A stretch of DNA of 8,485 nucleotides from Endomicrobiia bacterium. GTDB taxonomy: Bacteria > Elusimicrobiota > Endomicrobiia > PHAN01. The stretch covers positions 1-8,485 of the forward strand of contig JASEHK010000051.1 in NCBI GenBank assembly GCA_030018875.1, in the 5' to 3' direction. Under the pieces are notes generated by a model. It was not told the origin of the DNA, did not search any database, and saw only the letters and a program-made list of their open reading frames with translations. Below, piece by piece: positions 6,199-8,485 of this stretch (the stretch's first letter is position 1; every line of letters starts with the position of its first letter). The translations under genes and the position numbers were made by a program.

Positions 6199-7149
6199 TT
6201 ATTCGCGGATGGAGTTTAAGGTTTCCGTCAAAGTATAACGAGGTTTCCAGCCGGTTTGTTTCCTTAACGCAACGGACGAACCGCGAATGTCCTTGACGTC
6301 GTTGGCGCGCAGGCGGGAAGGCTCGCGCGCTATTTTTATTTTTACCCGTGATGAGGCGCAGAGAATCTTTATTATCCGCTCAAGCGACACGGATTTCCCT
6401 GATGCCACGTTGTAAATCCCGCCGCTTTTTCCTTTCAAAACTATACGGCACAAGGCATCGGCGACGTCCCGCACATCTACGAAGTCGCGCTTTGCGGCTA
6501 TATCTCCGACGCGAAGCACTCTCTCTTCGCACTCTCCCGATTCTATGCGCGACACCTGTGCCGCGAAAGAACCCACCGAGAGATGTTCCGACATTTTCGG
6601 ACCCAGAACATTGAACATTCTGGTGATTATAACTTCGAGTCCGCGCGCCGCAAAGTATTTCGCCGCCGCGCTCTGCCAAGACTTTACGATACCATAAGGG
6701 CTGACGGGTTTGAGAGGTAATTTTTCCGTGGCCGGCAATTGCGAGGACTTCAGCGCCCCGTATTCCGCGGCCGAGCCGATAAGTATGACTCTGGGCGACT
6801 TGCCTTTCAGCGAGGCCGCCGCTTCCATCACCGACACCGCCGTCATAAGATTTGCCTTTACGAGAACATCCCACGGCAGTAATGTCGCCGAACCCGTGCC
6901 GGCCAGATTTATTATTACATCCGGACGCGCGCGCGACACAAGCGCGTCCACGGCTTTTGAATCGGAGATATCGCATTTTACAAAACGGATTTTTTTCGTC
7001 GGCATTATCGCCGCCGCGCGTGGGAGCGGCAGTATCAAGTCGGCGGCCGTTATTGCGGAGCCCTTGAAAAAATCTTTCGCCGCGTTTATGAAATGCCCGC
7101 CCATATAGCCGGATGCGCCGGTAACGAGTATTTTTTTTATTTTCCGCAT
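6199..7149 (-). CDS. Extended SDR, RMD-like NDP-4-keto-6-deoxyhexose reductase
   Basis: The product is 316 residues, a usual length for extended short-chain dehydrogenases. The NAD(P)-binding TGASGYMGG (10-18; G11, G14, G17), NLAG (81-84), the serine of IGSAAEYG (S126) and the catalytic SPYGIVK (Y152, K156) are intact. FNVLGP (179-184), RVGDIAAKRDFVDVRDVADA (213-232), YNVASGKSV (246-254) and the GWKP near the end resemble GDP-4-dehydro-6-deoxy-D-mannose reductases. Together with the upstream nucleotidyltransferase and 4,6-dehydratase fragment this suggests synthesis of a GDP-D-rhamnose-like sugar; a 4-epimerase role is the main alternative. No clear Shine-Dalgarno sequence precedes ATG 7149. 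A 149-base gap holding a palindromic repeat separates it from the upstream gene. It converges on the CE4 gene. Confidence 0.82.
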   Translation of the reverse strand: MRKIKKILVTGASGYMGGHFINAAKDFFKGSAITAADLILPLPRAAAIMPTKKIRFVKCDISDSKAVDALVSRARPDVIINLAGTGSATLLPWDVLVKANLMTAVSVMEAAASLKGKSPRVILIGSAAEYGALKSSQLPATEKLPLKPVSPYGIVKSWQSAAAKYFAARGLEVIITRMFNVLGPKMSEHLSVGSFAAQVSRIESGECEERVLRVGDIAAKRDFVDVRDVADALCRIVLKGKSGGIYNVASGKSVSLERIIKILCASSRVKIKIAREPSRLRANDVKDIRGSSVALRKQTGWKPRYTLTETLNSIRE

Positions 7150-7160
7150 TTTTGAAGATT

Positions 7161-7271
7161 TGTCATTGCGAACCCCGATTTATCGGGGTGAAGCAATCTT
7201 AATTTTCGATAAAGACATACGCGGGATTGCTTCGTCATCCCCGCCTGCGGCGGGGCTTCCTCGCAATGACA
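7161..7271. repeat. 111-bp nested palindromic element (MITE/REP-like)
   Basis: Perfect 11-bp terminal inverted repeats, TGTCATTGCGA (7161-7171) and TCGCAATGACA (7261-7271), enclose three further inverted repeats. Hairpin one is ACCCCGAT/ATCGGGGT (7172-7189). Arm two is GAAGCAATC (7190-7198) with GATTGCTTC (7225-7233). Hairpin three is CCCCGCC-TGC-GGCGGGG (7239-7255). The whole can fold as a four-way, cloverleaf-like junction on either strand. It carries no coding sequence. From memory, repeats with TGTCATTGCGA ends and GAAGCAATC cores occur in many copies in several bacterial genomes. Here it lies between the nucleotidyltransferase and reductase genes of one probable operon, where it could attenuate or process the message. 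Confidence 0.8.
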
Positions 7272-7298
7272 TGCTTTGAATTGCGCACAAAACTACGA

Positions 7299-7997
7299 TT
7301 ATTTATTCAGTTTTTTTGAGTCAGCCAGTTCCGTGGCTTTCTGATAATCTTCGTGCCGTCCGATGTCGAGCCAAAAGCCCTTGTGCGGAACGCACGCCAC
7401 GCGCAAGCCCTTCTTTTTGAGACGCAAAAGCAGGTCGGGCATTCCGAGCGCTTCGCCGCGCGCGATATGAGATACCGCGCCGCGTTTCAGGGCGTATATG
7501 CCTGTGCTGACGAAGAAATTTCTCGAGGGTTTTTCCGAGTAAGACGCCAGAAGCCAGTTCTCGTCGGGCTCGACAATGCCGTATTCTATAACGGCTTTTC
7601 TTTTCGTAACGCACACCGACGCCGCGGCTCCGGATTTTTCGTGGCGCATGAGGAAAGCGCCGAAATCCAAGTCCGCGAGAATGTCGCCGTTCATCACCAG
7701 AAAGTTCGCGTCCGTTTTACCGACGAGATTGAGCGCCCCGGCCGTGTTCAGCGGCTTCGTCTCGTTGACGTAGCGGATTTTCACGCCCCACTTTCCGCCG
7801 TCGCCGAAGTAAGCCCGTATGAGTCCGGCGAGGTATCCCGTCGAAATCACGATATCGCCAAACCCGCATTTTTTCAAGGAACGGATTATTATTTCAAGCA
7901 CGGGCACGTTGCCCACCGGCATCAGGGGCTTGGGTATCACCGTCGTGTAGGGTCTCAGGCGCGAGCCTTTTCCGCCCGCGAGTATTATCGCTTGCAT
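7299..7997 (-). CDS. Sugar-1-phosphate nucleotidyltransferase (NTP_transferase family)
   Basis: This 232-residue cytoplasmic enzyme should join a sugar 1-phosphate to an NTP, giving an NDP-sugar and pyrophosphate. It has the signature LAGGKGSRLRPYT (6-18), PKPLMPV (22-28, K23), NTAGAL (84-89), MNGD (102-105, with the metal-binding D105), EKP (155-157) and a late FWLDIGRHEDY (208-218). Its length fits the short form without a C-terminal beta-helix or hexapeptide domain. The closest remembered relatives are nucleotidyltransferases found beside 4,6-dehydratases, as here. Only 4 bases separate its ATG from the dehydratase stop, so the two are probably cotranscribed. The nucleotide (GTP, CTP, UTP or dTTP) and sugar cannot be fixed; the RMD-like neighbour makes GDP a reasonable guess. 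Confidence 0.87.
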   Translation of the reverse strand: MQAIILAGGKGSRLRPYTTVIPKPLMPVGNVPVLEIIIRSLKKCGFGDIVISTGYLAGLIRAYFGDGGKWGVKIRYVNETKPLNTAGALNLVGKTDANFLVMNGDILADLDFGAFLMRHEKSGAAASVCVTKRKAVIEYGIVEPDENWLLASYSEKPSRNFFVSTGIYALKRGAVSHIARGEALGMPDLLLRLKKKGLRVACVPHKGFWLDIGRHEDYQKATELADSKKLNK

Positions 7998-8001
7998 GGT
8001 T

Positions 8002-8409
8002 TTATAAGTTGTAAATTTCGGGTTTGTAATCCGCGATGTGAGCGCGTATGTAATCTATCGTTTCGCGTAGGCCTTCTTCGAGACTTCTCGTCGGCTTCCA
8101 ACATAGAGTTCTCCGGGCCTTGCCGGCGTCGGCGATAAGAACCATCACCTCGCTTTTCGGAGGTCTTACGCGTATTTTTTCTTTTGTTATTTTTGGTCTG
8201 ACTCCGACGATCTTCGATATTATTTTGACGAGTTCTCCGACGCTGACGCCCCTGCCCGTGCCGAGGTTAATTACCTCTCCGGGCTCTCCCGACTCCGCCG
8301 CTTTTATGAATCCCTCGACGGTGTCCTTGATATAGGTGAAGTCCCTTACGGGCTCAAGAGAACCCGCCCGCACGACTTGCCGCGAAATCATTTGGGATAT
8401 TATATCCAA
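8002..8409 (-). CDS. C-terminal fragment of a LegB/GMD-like NDP-sugar 4,6-dehydratase
   Basis: About 135 residues match the C-terminal part of extended SDR dehydratases. GSLEPVRDFTYIKDTVEGF, GEVINLGTGRGVSVGEL, RPPKSEV, ADAGKARRTLCWKP and SLEEGLRETIDYI are all characteristic of the LegB / GDP-mannose 4,6-dehydratase group. The Rossmann GxxGxxG and the YxxxK catalytic segment, normally in the first ~200 residues, are missing. The frame is closed by TGA at 8421-8419, and the only starts left are TTG 8409 or an internal ATG. Homology seems to begin near base 8403, where the sequence changes into an LpxR-like reading in another frame. The intact gene would make the 4-keto-6-deoxy intermediate for the reductase at 6199. 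Loss of the N-terminus could be a real rearrangement or a contig-end artefact. Confidence 0.8.
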   Translation of the reverse strand: MDIISQMISRQVVRAGSLEPVRDFTYIKDTVEGFIKAAESGEPGEVINLGTGRGVSVGELVKIISKIVGVRPKITKEKIRVRPPKSEVMVLIADAGKARRTLCWKPTRSLEEGLRETIDYIRAHIADYKPEIYNL

Positions 8410-8485
8410 ATCGCATATTCAGGCCCAGGTTGTAATAGGTATTGGCATTTCCTAAGCCCATGCCGTTGTTAAAAATGCCGTCAAT
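8354..8485 (-). pseudogene. Internal fragment of an LpxR-like (DUF2219) outer-membrane lipid A deacylase
   Basis: Entering from the right edge, the minus strand reads GMGLGNANTYYNLGLNMRFG and then YNIPNDF. This matches my memory of the LpxR/DUF2219 family pattern LGNxxTYxxxGxxxRxGxNLPDDFG, in which alternating residues form outer-membrane beta-strands. LpxR enzymes remove the 3'-acyloxyacyl chain of lipid A. After Phe (8386-8384) the expected Gly is replaced and the frame becomes unrelated, ending at TGA 8356-8354. Real homology therefore covers only about 8384-8485. These bases are about 42% G+C (35 of 83 from 8485 to 8403), below the 52-58% I counted in two lines of the adjoining dehydratase. 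The sequence probably comes from another locus or organism. Confidence 0.55.
8383..8403. other. Junction between the LpxR-like and dehydratase sequences (shared ~21 bases)
   Basis: This stretch reads sensibly in two minus-strand frames: NIPNDF as the end of the LpxR-like segment and IISQMIS as the start of the dehydratase homology. Upstream only the LpxR frame makes sense, and downstream only the dehydratase frame. A ~21-base shared segment is what a short-k de Bruijn assembly join leaves, although microhomology recombination would look alike. The boundaries are inferred from remembered family patterns. Confidence 0.5.

Noticed and set aside
7161..7271. tRNA gene in the cloverleaf-like structure
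   Set aside because: The closing stem is 11 bp, the arms do not match D, anticodon and T-arm sizes, and there is no T-loop or D-loop consensus.
7353..8138. A 261-codon plus-strand open frame
   Set aside because: It is antisense to the nucleotidyltransferase and dehydratase genes, whose motifs are unmistakable; its composition is that of a shadow.
1..8485. CRISPR array, rRNA, transposase or phage genes
   Set aside because: No regularly spaced repeats, conserved RNA segments or recombinase motifs were seen on either strand.

Overview
This window is a compact surface-glycan locus, probably from an uncultivated Gram-negative bacterium. The heptosyltransferase-type GT9, the ArnT/PMT-type membrane glycosyltransferase and the fragment resembling an outer-membrane lipid A deacylase all point to a cell with an LPS-like outer layer. 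Base composition is roughly mid-50s % G+C (partly hand-counted), with many A/T runs. A nested palindromic repeat beginning TGTCATTGCGA reminds me of repeats seen in genomes of uncultivated phyla such as Omnitrophota or Elusimicrobiota, but that placement is a weak guess.

Layout. Positions 1-64 hold the possible end of one plus-strand gene and the possible start of another. A membrane glycosyltransferase of the GT39/ArnT type runs on the minus strand (65-1555). It diverges at about 1556-1624 from a five-gene plus-strand operon: GT9 (1625-2785), DPM1-like GT2 (2782-3480), GT4 (3511-4620), a second DPM1-like GT2 (4617-5342) and a membrane-anchored CE4 polysaccharide deacetylase (5339-6133). Three of the four gene junctions are 4-base stop/start overlaps. 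A convergent minus-strand group enters from the right: the C-terminal part of a LegB/GMD-type NDP-sugar 4,6-dehydratase (8002-8409), a sugar-1-phosphate nucleotidyltransferase (7299-7997), a 111-bp nested palindromic element (7161-7271), and an RMD-like SDR reductase (6199-7149). The last ~83-102 bases read, in another minus-strand frame, as part of an LpxR-like (DUF2219) protein that joins the dehydratase fragment through about 21 shared bases.

How the genes may fit together (inference). The minus-strand trio looks like an activation, dehydration and reduction route to an NDP-6-deoxyhexose. The GT4 and GT9 enzymes would use activated sugars on the cytoplasmic side to build a glycan. The two GT2 enzymes resemble polyprenyl-phosphate glycosyl synthases, the CE4 enzyme could deacylate a lipid-linked or polymeric sugar, and the GT39 protein would transfer a sugar from a polyprenyl-phosphate donor on the outer face. 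GT2 + CE4 + GT39 parallels ArnC/ArnD/ArnT logic, although the sugar and acceptor cannot be read from sequence.

The main points for a second look are the probable chimeric right end, the symmetric promoter that seems to make a nearly leaderless GT9 message, the cloverleaf-like repeat, and the GT39 protein lacking the usual acidic pair in its first extracytoplasmic loop. I see no clearly new system; the genes belong to known families in a plausible but undescribed combination.
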